Source: Bin80 sp965116685
GTDB taxonomy: Bacteria > Bacteroidota > Rhodothermia > Rhodothermales > Bin80
NCBI GenBank assembly: GCA_965116685.1
Contig: OZ220707.1
Location: 930,001-994,000 of the forward strand
Direction of reading: 5' to 3'
DNA: 64,000 bases
A program made the translations under genes and the position numbers. Positions 53,890 to 63,922 of the stretch are shown here, piece after piece; position 1 is the stretch's first letter; every line of letters begins with the position of its first letter. The notes below the pieces were generated by a model. It had not been told where the DNA came from. It searched no databases and saw nothing but the letters and a program-made list of their open reading frames with translations.

Positions 53890-55128
53890 ATGGCCCTCTC
53901 CGTAATAATTAGTACTCTCTTTTTGAGTGCGTTCTTCTCTGGTACAGAAATCGCATTCGTCGCCGCAAATCGCCTACGCGTCGAAATGCGCGCACGTCGC
54001 CGCGGCGTTCTCGGGCATTTGGTCACTTTTTTCTTCGAGTCACCTACACGATTACTGACGACCACCTTGGTCGGCAATAACATTGCACTGGTCATCTTCT
54101 CCACCGTCATGGCACTCGTTCTGGCCGAACCACTATCCCAAATTGTAGCCGGCGAGAGCCCGCAGTTGATTGTCCAGACCCTCATCGCCGCGATTGTAGT
54201 GCTGCTGATTGGCGAGATCCTCCCCAAAACCATCATGCGGGAAACTGCAAATCGAGCAGTTTTTTTTCTCGTAATTCCGCTTGCTGTAACCTATATCGTA
54301 CTCCTGCCCCTCATTCTCCTGGTTGGCTGGACATCACAACTACTTCTCAAGGGACTCGGTGGCGCATCTGATCAGCTTACCCGCTTTTCCCGTCGTTCGT
54401 TTGAAAAAATGATTGAAGAGAATGTGGAGCGAGGATCTCTTGACCTTGATGCCGAGGAAACCGAGATGCTTACGAATGTTTTTGGGCTGCATGCAAAACG
54501 GGCGAAAGTATGCATGACCCCGCGGACGGAGATCATATCCATTTCGAAAGATACTTCTGTCGAAAAATTTCGGCAGATCTGCGTTGAAAGTGGGTATTCA
54601 AAAATACCGGTCTACCGAGAAAACATTGATACGATTGTGGGCATTGCCTTTGCTTACGATTTATTTGAGAGCCCGGACACTTTACAAGAGGTCGTACGCC
54701 CCGCCCGATTCGTTCCAGAATCAAAGCCCGCCAAAGAGCTTCTTCGAGAATTCAGGGACAGTCACCGATCCATCGTGATTGTCATTGATGAGTACGGTGG
54801 AACTGCCGGCTTAATCACACGTGAAGACCTCCTGGAGGAACTCTTCGGTGATATTCAGGATGAGTTTGATACGGAAGATGTGACCATGAGCGAGACAGCA
54901 CCCCGTATTTACAGGCTCAGCGGAAAAGCAGAAATTGACGAGATCAATGAACGCTTTGCTCTAGCAATCCCTACGGGAGATTTTGAAACCATCGCCGGGC
55001 TCATTCTTGATTATAGCGGTGCAATTCCCTCCCCGAACGACCAGCTGGTCATTGGCACCTTCCGAATCGAGATTCTCAAAGCCTCACGGAACCGAATTGA
55101 GCTCGTTCAGCTCTCCATTATCGATTAG
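53890..55128 (+). CDS. CNNM/CBS-domain transporter (HlyC/CorC-type)
   Basis: I choose ATG 53890 (412 residues); a TTG at 53875 directly after the previous stop is also possible. Order: CNNM/DUF21 membrane domain with FLSAFFSGTEIAFVAANRLRVE (~residues 12-33) and three to four spans, then RGSLDLDAEETEMLTNVF, a CBS pair (MTPRTEIISISKDTSVEKF..., IVIDEYGGTAGLITREDLLEELFGDI), and a C-terminal CorC_HlyC domain. Family members transport or regulate Mg2+/Co2+ efflux; older annotation as haemolysin is misleading. It is convergent with floA, sharing 4 bp. The link with PspA suggests membrane or ion-stress response. Confidence 0.92.
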   Translation: MALSVIISTLFLSAFFSGTEIAFVAANRLRVEMRARRRGVLGHLVTFFFESPTRLLTTTLVGNNIALVIFSTVMALVLAEPLSQIVAGESPQLIVQTLIAAIVVLLIGEILPKTIMRETANRAVFFLVIPLAVTYIVLLPLILLVGWTSQLLLKGLGGASDQLTRFSRRSFEKMIEENVERGSLDLDAEETEMLTNVFGLHAKRAKVCMTPRTEIISISKDTSVEKFRQICVESGYSKIPVYRENIDTIVGIAFAYDLFESPDTLQEVVRPARFVPESKPAKELLREFRDSHRSIVIVIDEYGGTAGLITREDLLEELFGDIQDEFDTEDVTMSETAPRIYRLSGKAEIDEINERFALAIPTGDFETIAGLILDYSGAIPSPNDQLVIGTFRIEILKASRNRIELVQLSIID

Positions 55129-56129
55129 GATGATGGGGGATTGCCCTCACTGGAAGAGTCCGTATCTCCACCAATTGCCGAGCGCATATCTGTGTCTGCT
55201 TCAATATTGCGCAGATTATAATAATCCATCACTCCCAATTGGCCTTTGCGGAAAGCCTCCGAAATTGCTTCAGGAACCATTGCCTCGGCCTCCACAACAC
55301 GAGCACGAGCTTCCTGTACACGGGCAATCATTTCCTGCTCAAGCGCGACGGCGGCAGCACGCCTCTCCTCTGCCTTGGCCCGCGCAACCTGTAGATCTGC
55401 CTCTGCCTGATCCGTCTGCAGCTTCGCACCAATATTCTCTCCAACATCTACATCCGCAATATCAATGGAGAGGATTTCGAACGCAGTCCCTGAATCTAGT
55501 CCCTTCGACAATACGGTCTTGGAGATAATATCAGGGTTTTCCAGTACTGCAGCATGGGAGTCAGATGACCCAATTGTAGAAACAATCCCCTCTCCTACTC
55601 GAGCAATGATGGTTTCCTCGCCAGCTCCTCCCACGAGTCGCTCAATATTGGCACGCACAGTGACGCGTGCAACGGCACGAAGTTGGATCCCATCCTTCGC
55701 GATTGCGGAAATGGGCGGGGTTTCGATTACCTTTGGGTTCACGGAAACCTGAACCGCCTCAAATACATCCCGGCCGGCAAGATCAATCGCTGTTGCACGC
55801 TCAAACGGCAAGTCAATGTCTGCTTTATCTGCCGAAATCAGCGCATTGATGACCTGTTGGACGTTACCTCCCGCCAAAAAATGTGCCTCTAATTTTGGAG
55901 TTTCAGTGAAGATTCCAGCCTTGTGTGCCGTGATGAGCGGCTTCACAATCCGATCCGGGGGAACCCGCCGGAGTCGCATCCCCACCAAATCACGAAAAAG
56001 TTTCAGATGAACACCTGAGAAGATTGCAGTGACCCAGAGTCGCATCGGAATGAAGTACAACAGCATAATAGCGCCAAAAAGGATCAGCAGAATAATGATA
56101 AAGCTGCCTAAGTTCAATAAATTCTCCAT
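55125..56129 (-). CDS. floA: Flotillin-like protein FloA
   Basis: 334 residues. The N-terminal membrane hairpin (IIILLILFGAIMLLYFIPM, ~11-30) precedes the SPFH-like region. Highly characteristic stretches are MRLRRVPPDRIVKPLITAHKAGI, HFLAGGNVQQVINALISADKA, and AIDLAGRDVFEAVQVSVNPKVIETP. The C-terminal coiled coil has the EA repeats (QAEADLQVARAKAEERRAAAV..., EARARVVEAEAMVPEAI). It organises membrane microdomains. It is convergent with the CNNM gene and next to the PspA cluster, a combination fitting envelope homeostasis. Confidence 0.96.
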   Translation of the reverse strand: MENLLNLGSFIIILLILFGAIMLLYFIPMRLWVTAIFSGVHLKLFRDLVGMRLRRVPPDRIVKPLITAHKAGIFTETPKLEAHFLAGGNVQQVINALISADKADIDLPFERATAIDLAGRDVFEAVQVSVNPKVIETPPISAIAKDGIQLRAVARVTVRANIERLVGGAGEETIIARVGEGIVSTIGSSDSHAAVLENPDIISKTVLSKGLDSGTAFEILSIDIADVDVGENIGAKLQTDQAEADLQVARAKAEERRAAAVALEQEMIARVQEARARVVEAEAMVPEAISEAFRKGQLGVMDYYNLRNIEADTDMRSAIGGDTDSSSEGNPPSS

Positions 56130-56156
56130 TTGTTTTGTCTACAGGTTTTTTTCTGA

Positions 56157-56642
56157 TTACGGATTACTGTCGATTGAATATCGACCATGCACACCACCAT
56201 CTTTGGATACCAGTCGTATGTCAGTGATACGTATTGCCTTCGAAATAGATTTGCACATGTCGTAGATGGACAACGCAGCAATCGACACGGCCGTCAATGC
56301 TTCCATCTCCACTCCGGTGCGTCCACATGAAGTAACCTTGGCTTGAATCTTTACAGCGTGCATCTTTTCATCAAATGAAAACGAAAGCACAACCGAATCC
56401 AATGGAATCGGATGGCACAGTGGGATCAGCCGAGCAGTATCTTTTGCTCCCATGATTCCAGCCAACTGCGCTGTGGTCAGTACATCCCCTTTAGCAATAC
56501 GTTTTTGCGTCAGTGCCGCGTATGCATCAACCCCCAGTTGCATAACCCCCTCCGCGGAGGCACTGCGTGTTGAGGAAGGCTTCCTTGAAACGTCTACCAT
56601 ATGAATGCCACCTTTATCCTTCAAGTGAGTAAATTTCGGCAT
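56157..56642 (-). CDS. moaC: Cyclic pyranopterin monophosphate synthase
   Basis: 161 residues from ATG 56642 (MPKFTHLKDKGGIHMVDVS); a longer frame upstream would overlap the divergent acyl-CoA synthetase region. Motifs: GGIHMVDVSRKP, AQLAGIMGAKDTARLIPLCHPI (the conserved LCHP), VTSCGRTGVEMEALTAVSIAALSIYDMCK, and the catalytic LVSKDGGVHG. It makes cyclic pyranopterin monophosphate in molybdenum-cofactor synthesis. No other moa gene is adjacent. It lies 27 bp after floA on the same strand. Confidence 0.97.
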   Translation of the reverse strand: MPKFTHLKDKGGIHMVDVSRKPSSTRSASAEGVMQLGVDAYAALTQKRIAKGDVLTTAQLAGIMGAKDTARLIPLCHPIPLDSVVLSFSFDEKMHAVKIQAKVTSCGRTGVEMEALTAVSIAALSIYDMCKSISKAIRITDIRLVSKDGGVHGRYSIDSNP

Positions 56643-56807
56643 TATAGAATCGTATGAGTTACCTGATACCTGACAGGGGTTCTTTTGTCCCTGTCCCAAA
56701 ATTTTCGTACAATTCCCCTAATAAACGCAATCACATCTGAAGTACCCCCTGAATGGGGTAAAGCACTCATGAATGTGACGCGACATTGCAATAATTCCAC
56801 CGATAAC

Positions 56808-58544
56808 ATGAATGAACTTTCGACTCTGTGTGACTTAATCGATTTTGGCCTGACCCATAACTCTGGCATTGTTGCTTCTACCAAACGGAAGGGTACGTGG
56901 ATTGATATGGATGTGACTACATTTCGAGAGCATATGAATGCCTGTGCTGCAGGTTTTTACAACCTAGGCATCCGAAAAGGGGACCGGGTTGCTCTCCACT
57001 CGGAAAACAGTGCCGAATGGCTCATTGTTGATCAGGCACTGTTATCTCTGGGGGCGGTCAGCGTACCCATCTATACCACCCAACCCGGAGGACAAATCTT
57101 ACACATCGTTCGCGATGCTGGTGTGCATGGATATATCGTATCGTCCAAAGAATTGTATGATCGGTGTCCCGGTGAGATGATGCCTAATTCAGATTTGAAA
57201 TGGGTGATGGGAATTCTGGGCAAATACTCCAATGATATGCTCACCATGGAAGACCTGATTGAGCATGGAAAAAAACAGCTTGCCGAAACACCAGATCTGC
57301 TCAATGAGACTAGAGCGGCAGTGAGTAGTGACGACCTTGCCACACTTTGCTACACGTCCGGTACCACTGGTCAGCCCAAAGGGGTTATGCTCACGCATGG
57401 AAACCTGACCACCAACGCACTTGCGGTGGCCGAACGGTTGCCGTTCGACGTTCCTGCACGAGTCCTGTCCTTCCTCCCTCTGTCTCACTCACTGGAACGC
57501 GTTGCTTCTATCTTCTATCTCTCTCAATCTTGTCCCATCTACTTCATTGAGACCACGGATGAGTTGATGGAGGATATGCAACATGTGTGTCCTGCACACA
57601 TGACGACAGTGCCTAGATTGCTTGAAAAGGTTCATGCAGGTATCATGGCCAAAGCCGTGGCCGAGAAAGGAATCCCGGGAATGATTGCTCGGTGGGCCTT
57701 TGGACGCGCGGAACGGTTTGACCTTGAAAACCCCAGTTCAAGTTTGCAGGACAAACTTGCAGACAAGCTGGTCTATAGTAAAGTACGGGACAAACTCTTC
57801 GGTGGAAATCTGCAGGCACTGACCAGTGGGGGTGCTGCGCTGTCGACGCAGGTACAGGCTTTCATTAATGGCTTAGGCATTTATTGTGGCCAAGGATATG
57901 GCCTAACTGAAACCTCTCCGGTAATCACCCTCTACGAACGCAAAAAACTTCGCCCAGGCTCGGTCGGAACTCCGATTCGAGATGTGGAAGTGAAGATTGC
58001 TGAAGATGGAGAGATTTTGACCCACGGCCCGCATGTGATGCGTGGATACTATAACATGCCGGAAGAAACTGCAGAGACGATTACCGATGACGGATGGTTG
58101 CACACCGGCGATATTGGGAAGCTTGATGGAGATGGGCATCTGTACATTACCGATCGGAAAAAACAACTCTTTAAACTCTCTACCGGAAAATACATTGCTC
58201 CCGTGCCGATTGAAGTAAAGCTGGCCTCGGATCCTCTCATTGAGCATGCCGTCGTGATTGGTCCTGATTTCAAGTTCTGTGCGGCCCTCATTGTTACAGA
58301 TGCCACCTATGTGGCAAATGCTTACGGGCCTGAGCCGGATGAGAAGATCCTGAATGATGCAGTCCAGACCATAATCGATAAAGTGAATCAAGGTCTGCCA
58401 CCCTGGGAGCAGGTGAAGAAGTTTCACTTGATCCTTGATCCATTCACCATTGATACGGGTGAACTCACACCCACGCTGAAAGTGAGACGCAAAAATGTAT
58501 TTGCGCAATACCAAAAGGAAATTGACGGACTATACTCGTCTTAA
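56808..58544 (+). CDS. Long-chain acyl-CoA synthetase (AMP-forming)
   Basis: I place the start at ATG 56808 (MNELSTLCDLIDFG..., 578 residues); in-frame ATGs at 56685 and 56769 would extend into the divergent moaC promoter. An ANL-family enzyme: P-loop CYTSGTTGQPKGVMLTHGN, LSFLPLSHSLER, GYGLTETSPVITL, the hinge region DGWLHTGDIGKLDGDGHLYITDRKK and a C-terminal lysine region. The insertion FSKLSTGKYIAPVPIE-type (here LFKLSTGKYIAPVPIE) is characteristic of long-chain (FadD15/ACSL-like) members. It activates fatty acids to acyl-CoA for lipid synthesis or beta-oxidation. It is divergent from moaC. Confidence 0.93.
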   Translation: MNELSTLCDLIDFGLTHNSGIVASTKRKGTWIDMDVTTFREHMNACAAGFYNLGIRKGDRVALHSENSAEWLIVDQALLSLGAVSVPIYTTQPGGQILHIVRDAGVHGYIVSSKELYDRCPGEMMPNSDLKWVMGILGKYSNDMLTMEDLIEHGKKQLAETPDLLNETRAAVSSDDLATLCYTSGTTGQPKGVMLTHGNLTTNALAVAERLPFDVPARVLSFLPLSHSLERVASIFYLSQSCPIYFIETTDELMEDMQHVCPAHMTTVPRLLEKVHAGIMAKAVAEKGIPGMIARWAFGRAERFDLENPSSSLQDKLADKLVYSKVRDKLFGGNLQALTSGGAALSTQVQAFINGLGIYCGQGYGLTETSPVITLYERKKLRPGSVGTPIRDVEVKIAEDGEILTHGPHVMRGYYNMPEETAETITDDGWLHTGDIGKLDGDGHLYITDRKKQLFKLSTGKYIAPVPIEVKLASDPLIEHAVVIGPDFKFCAALIVTDATYVANAYGPEPDEKILNDAVQTIIDKVNQGLPPWEQVKKFHLILDPFTIDTGELTPTLKVRRKNVFAQYQKEIDGLYSS

Positions 58545-58624
58545 TCAGTGGTATTCATCACTTTCCCGCGCAACGGGTATCAAGTATTTCCGTATGCTAC
58601 GGCCGTGATATTTCTTCCCAGATC

Positions 58625-60202
58625 ATGAAACTTGACCTGACTCCCTTCGGCATTGAAGTCAAGGACATCCGACGGAATGTGGTTCCGGCGGTGCTGTACG
58701 AAGATGCTCTGCGTAACGAAGCCACCGCAGCGATTACACAGAGCGGCGCACTGGCTATTACAAGTGGAAAAAGGACGGGCCGCAGCCCCCAGGATAAGCG
58801 TATCGTTAAGACTCCTCCAAGTGCAAGCGAGATCTGGTGGGGCTCTGTAAATCTACCTATTGATCAGCATACCTTCGAAATCAACCGGGAGCGGGCTCGC
58901 GATTATCTCAATACCCGCGAACGACTCTATGTCGTCGATGGCTATGCCGGATGGGATCCCCGCTACCGGATCAAGGTGCGCATCATTTGCGAACGGGCAT
59001 ACCATGCCCTGTTTATGCGAAACATGCTGATTCGGCTCAGCAATGAGGAGTTGAAAGCCTTTGGCGAACCAGACTATGTTGTCTACAATGCCGGTATGTT
59101 TCCAGCCAATCGCCACACGACCTATATGTCCTCCAAAACCAGTATTGATCTTTCTTTCGAAGATCAAGAAATGGTCATCCTGGGCACGCAGTATGCTGGA
59201 GAGATGAAAAAGGGCATCTTTACGATCATGCATTATATCATGCCCCGTAGAGGCGTATTGTCTATGCACTGCTCAGCGAATCAGGGAGAGAAAGGAGATG
59301 TCTCTCTTTTTTTCGGACTCTCGGGAACGGGAAAGACCACATTATCTGCGGATCCTGCCCGTGCACTGATCGGTGATGACGAGCACTGCTGGACAGAAGA
59401 TGGTATTTTCAATATTGAGGGTGGTTGTTATGCCAAGGTCATCAATCTGTCTGCGGACCAGGAGCCAGAGATTCTCAACGCAATCCGCTTTGGTACTGTT
59501 CTGGAAAACGTTGTTTTCGACCCGGTCACACATACCGTGGACTACACAGACACGACCCTGACCCAAAATACCCGGGCCTGTTTTCCTATTGAGTTTATGC
59601 AGAACGCACAGGTTCCCTGTGTAGGGCGGCACCCATCAAATATCATTTTTCTTACATTTGACGCGTTTGGGGTTCTACCCCCCATTGCGCGCCTGACTCC
59701 CGAACAGGCAATGTATCACTTCATCAGCGGCTATACTGCCAAGGTTGCAGGAACGGAAATGGGGATCACTGAACCAGTGGCAACCTTTTCTGCATGCTTT
59801 GGGGCGGCATTTTTGGTATGGCACCCCGCAAAGTATTCGGAATTACTATCGGAAAACATTCAAAAGCACAAGGTTAATGCCTGGCTGATCAACACCGGGA
59901 TGGTTGGGGATCGAAATGAGCGAATCCCGCTTCAATACACCCGTGCGATCATTGATGCCATCCATAACGGGGACCTCCTGGATGTACCCACTATGCACGA
60001 ACCTGTTTTTGGTTTGGCAATTCCCACGAGATGCCTTGGTCTACCGGAAAGTCTTTTGTTCCCTGAAAAGATGTGGTCGGATCCAGCCGCCTACCAGGAA
60101 ACAGCCAAGCGCCTCGCAATTCTCTTTGCTGATAATTTTGCGCGGTATATCAGCAAATGCGCTCCCGAGGTTCAATCTGCCGGTCCTCAGGGCATCGTTT
60201 AA
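58625..60202 (+). CDS. pckA: Phosphoenolpyruvate carboxykinase (ATP)
   Basis: 525 residues, close to the usual 520-540. It converts oxaloacetate and ATP to PEP (gluconeogenesis). Motifs: SGKRTGRSPQDKRIV near the N-terminus, GDVSLFFGLSGTGKTTLSADP (the kinase-1a P-loop), DDEHCWTEDGIFNIEGGCYAK (kinase-2 and metal-binding region), and FPIEFMQNAQVPCVGRHPSNIIFLTFDAFGVLPP. All catalytic segments are present. It stands alone, 80 bp after the acyl-CoA synthetase. Confidence 0.97.
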   Translation: MKLDLTPFGIEVKDIRRNVVPAVLYEDALRNEATAAITQSGALAITSGKRTGRSPQDKRIVKTPPSASEIWWGSVNLPIDQHTFEINRERARDYLNTRERLYVVDGYAGWDPRYRIKVRIICERAYHALFMRNMLIRLSNEELKAFGEPDYVVYNAGMFPANRHTTYMSSKTSIDLSFEDQEMVILGTQYAGEMKKGIFTIMHYIMPRRGVLSMHCSANQGEKGDVSLFFGLSGTGKTTLSADPARALIGDDEHCWTEDGIFNIEGGCYAKVINLSADQEPEILNAIRFGTVLENVVFDPVTHTVDYTDTTLTQNTRACFPIEFMQNAQVPCVGRHPSNIIFLTFDAFGVLPPIARLTPEQAMYHFISGYTAKVAGTEMGITEPVATFSACFGAAFLVWHPAKYSELLSENIQKHKVNAWLINTGMVGDRNERIPLQYTRAIIDAIHNGDLLDVPTMHEPVFGLAIPTRCLGLPESLLFPEKMWSDPAAYQETAKRLAILFADNFARYISKCAPEVQSAGPQGIV

Positions 60203-60273
60203 TATTATGATCCCGGATGTCGTGGATCAAACCCGTCCGCAAAAACTTCACCCACCTTTCCTGCCCTGCCCGA

Positions 60274-61217
60274 TTATTCCATCACTACCAGATTGAAAAA
60301 TTGATAGCTTGCAGAATAACCCGCAAAGATGCCGTGCCCACCTTGCAAATTTGTATATAAATTGGCTGGCTCTCCAAATTCACCAAAATCATCATGCTCT
60401 TCAAGTGAGCCGTGATACTCCACATATTCTGGACTCAAAGCCATCAAAAAGAGAATCAGATCCGCCTCTACAAGATTTTCCAAGCCTGTCAGTACACCTA
60501 CCTTGATCTCGAAAACAAGGGCTGGATCATCCACAAAACGATCCGAAAAAATCCCAAGAGTGCAACCATAATCATTCCTCGCCTCCATAAACACGGGATT
60601 CAGTATATCACTGAAGGAACATGTCCAGCTTGGGCTGTCATGATTCATCAGTATACCGTAGACCGAGTATGCTGAGCTGCCGGGAGAACCCGTATCCGGG
60701 AACGCAAGAAAAATACTGAAACTGTAGTAGTTGAGACCTGGACGATTCTCCAGACGGAAACTGACCAAATACTCTGTGTCCCCGAACGCGTTCACCGTGC
60801 CCAGTTCCAAGAGCTCTGCATCCTGGATGACTGGAGGCACAGGGGCCATCGAAATGGCAGATACGGAAGGAAGTCCTGGCGCTTCAGCAACGATGCGGTA
60901 GGAGACGTTTGCCTTCGGTTTACGTAACTGCGATGACATATACCAGCCATCTTCATCATGCACCAATCGAGCAACAAGTGACTCCTCCTGTATACCATGA
61001 CCGTCGCATCGGTTATAAACGCATCTGATGTATCACGCAAACTCCCGATCGGAAGAGTTTTTGTGACTCGCGCAGACCAGACCGAATCTGGAGAGAATTT
61101 ACTGACTATTGCGAGTTCGGAGTCGTAATCCGGTGGATCAATTTCAATCACCGTTTCACAGGCCGACCACAGAACCATACTCATCACGATCAGCCAGACG
61201 GATTGGAAGGGAGTCAA
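60274..61217 (-). pseudogene. DUF4249 lipoprotein gene with a frameshift
   Basis: Two minus-strand frames together make one DUF4249 protein. The 5' part starts best at TTG 61217 (MTPFQSVWLIVMSMVLWSAC, a lipoprotein signal ending LWSAC), although an open frame reaches 61385. It runs through DPPDYDSELAIVSKFSPDSVWSA and DAFITDATVMVY. The frame then shifts near 60981-60993: the downstream part continues from EESLVARLVHDEDGWYM in another frame to the stop at 60274. A single missing base after the VY codons would explain it. Downstream motifs (YSVYGILMNHDSP, EHDDFGEFGEPANLYTNLQGGHGIFAGYSA) fit DUF4249 ends. These proteins usually accompany a TonB-dependent receptor, as here. It is either a true pseudogene or an assembly error. 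Confidence 0.8.
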
Positions 61218-61402
61218 TTTCGCTCTTCTGCTAAATTTGGTCCGGGTAGCCCATTGAACTGCATACGATTCGCTCAAAAATAGATCCCCTGCCCGTCGTT
61301 TGTCTGTATCCACCACAAAAACGGAAGGCACACTTTTTTTTTGCCTGAAGCAACCCTTCGTGAATATCATCTCAGAGAGGAGCATTATGCATGTTACCCG
61401 AA

Positions 61403-63772
61403 CTAGAATGACAACTGATAGCTGATGGAAGGCATGATTGGCAGTAGCGAAAACTTCTTGAAGATCAAAGCACCCTGATCATCTCTATCGGCGAAAATAC
61501 TGACCGCATTCCTTCGACTGTACGCGTTATAGGTGCCCAAGGTCAGCACGCGCGTTACACGTCTCATGGTTCGATGAATACGCATCCCAATGTCCAGCCG
61601 ATGATAGGCTGGCATCCGTGCGCCATTCCGGGAACTCTGCACACGATACAGCGCCGTTGTTTCGCTTCTTGTCCATGGGAATGCGGACCGCAGGTATGAC
61701 TCACCAACGAAATACCCGACCGGCAGTGTAACCGCCTGGCCTGTACCATAAATCCAAGTTCCGCTGATCTCAAACCGGGAGGTGAATTCGTGGTTGACGA
61801 CCAGAGCGACATCATGGCGGCGATCATACCGATATGGAAACCACAGCCCCTCGTTGATTTCATCGAACTTCCGGCGACTCTGGGACAGCGTATAGCCAAT
61901 CCAGCCTGTTGTCCGCCCGGACCGCTTCCGAAGAAAGACCTCTCCACCATAAGCAACGCCATACCCCGACACTACACGATCTTCCCAACTCCCATAGGTC
62001 GCATTAAAATAATTGGCACCCTCCTCATACTCAATCAGATGATCCATCTCTTTATAATACCCTTCCAACGACAGTTCGAGCTTTCCGTCCGCAAATGCCT
62101 GGACCACTCCCCCTGCGAGCTGCCATGACTGTTGGGGCTGAATTTTTGCGGTTGCAGGGACCCACAAGTCTGTAGGCAGAGATAATCCGCTGGTTGTTGC
62201 CAACAGATGGATATACTGTTGCATGTATGCCAAAGAGGCTTTCAGGCTGGTTTGTACATTCAAACGCCACAGTGCTGCAATCCTAGGTTCCACGGAAACA
62301 TAGTTTTGATCTTCAATTAAAAAGCTTGATGCGTGTACGCCAAGATTCAAGCGGATCTGGGAATTCAGACGCCAGTCATCTTCAATATACGCTTGGATCT
62401 CTCCCGCGCGGGTGCGACGATTCGGGGAGGGTACCGTATCGCTGATGGCATCATCCACCCGGATGATCTCCTCATAAGCACCGGTAAGGAAGGAATGCTG
62501 CAATTCGCCGACCCCGAAACGGATATTGTGATTGGCATTCGGGATGAATTCCATGTCTATCCGTGCATGCAGATCACGAATGCCGGATTCGTAGGAATTT
62601 TCATATTGAGACCGAGAGTTTTCCCCTGTACTATATCGGTATTCGTTGTCAACAAGTAGCGCGTAATCGGTATAGCCAATCAAAACATTCGAAAATAATT
62701 TTGCTCCGAAGATGTGATTCCATCGAACAGTCGTCGTAAGATTCCGCCAGCTTAACCCGCTTCGATCCTCATCGCCATTCCCCTCGTACTTGTAATAGGT
62801 GTACATACGATCATGTCCTGTATACCCACTTAAATAAATCCGATCACTGGTTGAGAGAATCACGTTGCTCTTTACATTAAAATCATAGAAATAGTATCCA
62901 TCGTCTTGTTCATCGCTATCAAGGAAGGGACGGATCAGCAGCTCAGCATGGGATCGGCGTGCAGAGATTAAAAATGAGGCACGATCGCGCCTGATCGGTC
63001 CCTCCAGTGTCATGCGGGATGCCAGAAGTCCAATTGCACCTGTTCCTGCAACCTGCTTCAGATTCCCTTCCTTCATGGTGATATCAATCACTGAGGAAAG
63101 TCGCCCACCGTAACGCGCCGGGAATCCCCCCTTGAGTACACGCACATCCTTGATGGCATCGGAGTTGAACGGGCCCAAAAATCCAAACAGGTGACTCGGA
63201 TTATAGACTTGGGTTCCGTCAAGGAGATATAGATTCTGGTCCGGCCCGCCCCCGCGTACATAAAGACCCGTTGATCCCTCTACACCGGACTGAACACCGG
63301 GCAGAAGTTGGATGGTACGAAGAACATCCGACTCTCCCAAAAGTGATGGAAGATTTTCAACATCTTGGACCGGGATCGTGACCCCGCTTATCTGTGTTGT
63401 TTGCAGTACGGATTCAGCAGGAGCGGCCACTTCCAATTCCCTCAGACTCAAGGTAGTCGGGACAAGCGAGATATTCAGAACCAGGGCATCCTGAGGCGAA
63501 TAGATCAGTCGCTGGGTGAGATATGCAACATGGCTGACGACCATGTTCACGCTGTCCCTGGGCAGGGTCAGGCTGTAATAACCGTATTGATTGGTTGAAA
63601 CTCCTCTCTCGTGAGCCTCCACATACACCGTCGCCCCAACCACCAACTCTCCTGTTTCGGAATCTGTTACCGTTCCACTGACAGTAATGATTCTCTCTTG
63701 AGCATATGCGGCCGGCAGAAATAGACCAAGGCCTATAACTACCAACAAGACCAATGTCTTGTACGGATCCAT
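61403..63772 (-). CDS. TonB-dependent receptor with carboxypeptidase-like N-terminal domain
   Basis: About 789 residues from ATG 63772 (63790 is an alternative). A signal peptide ends AAYAQE. The carboxypeptidase-regulatory-like domain spans ~20-100 (VSGTVTDSETGELVVGATVYVE, TNQYGYYSLTLP). Then the plug: NLPSLLGESDVLRTIQLLPGVQSG, GLYVRGGGPDQNLYLLDG, IKDVRVLKGGFPARYGGRLSSVIDI. The remaining ~530 residues form a 22-strand-type barrel ending in ISYQLSF. It transports an unknown ligand across the outer membrane with TonB energy. The DUF4249 lipoprotein gene follows 185 bp downstream, the usual pairing in Bacteroidota. If that partner is truly broken, uptake may be impaired. Confidence 0.95.
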   Translation of the reverse strand: MDPYKTLVLLVVIGLGLFLPAAYAQERIITVSGTVTDSETGELVVGATVYVEAHERGVSTNQYGYYSLTLPRDSVNMVVSHVAYLTQRLIYSPQDALVLNISLVPTTLSLRELEVAAPAESVLQTTQISGVTIPVQDVENLPSLLGESDVLRTIQLLPGVQSGVEGSTGLYVRGGGPDQNLYLLDGTQVYNPSHLFGFLGPFNSDAIKDVRVLKGGFPARYGGRLSSVIDITMKEGNLKQVAGTGAIGLLASRMTLEGPIRRDRASFLISARRSHAELLIRPFLDSDEQDDGYYFYDFNVKSNVILSTSDRIYLSGYTGHDRMYTYYKYEGNGDEDRSGLSWRNLTTTVRWNHIFGAKLFSNVLIGYTDYALLVDNEYRYSTGENSRSQYENSYESGIRDLHARIDMEFIPNANHNIRFGVGELQHSFLTGAYEEIIRVDDAISDTVPSPNRRTRAGEIQAYIEDDWRLNSQIRLNLGVHASSFLIEDQNYVSVEPRIAALWRLNVQTSLKASLAYMQQYIHLLATTSGLSLPTDLWVPATAKIQPQQSWQLAGGVVQAFADGKLELSLEGYYKEMDHLIEYEEGANYFNATYGSWEDRVVSGYGVAYGGEVFLRKRSGRTTGWIGYTLSQSRRKFDEINEGLWFPYRYDRRHDVALVVNHEFTSRFEISGTWIYGTGQAVTLPVGYFVGESYLRSAFPWTRSETTALYRVQSSRNGARMPAYHRLDIGMRIHRTMRRVTRVLTLGTYNAYSRRNAVSIFADRDDQGALIFKKFSLLPIMPSISYQLSF

Positions 63773-63922
63773 CATCTGAGACAAGATCATGGGCGATCAA
63801 TAATGTCAATCTCGCCTTGTTACTACCATACTCTCTTACTGATCATGGGAACAGAGTAGCGGTCTGCAAGAGACACCGCGATAAAAGAAGATCACAACAA
63901 GCCAATTTGCACTATACCCCGA

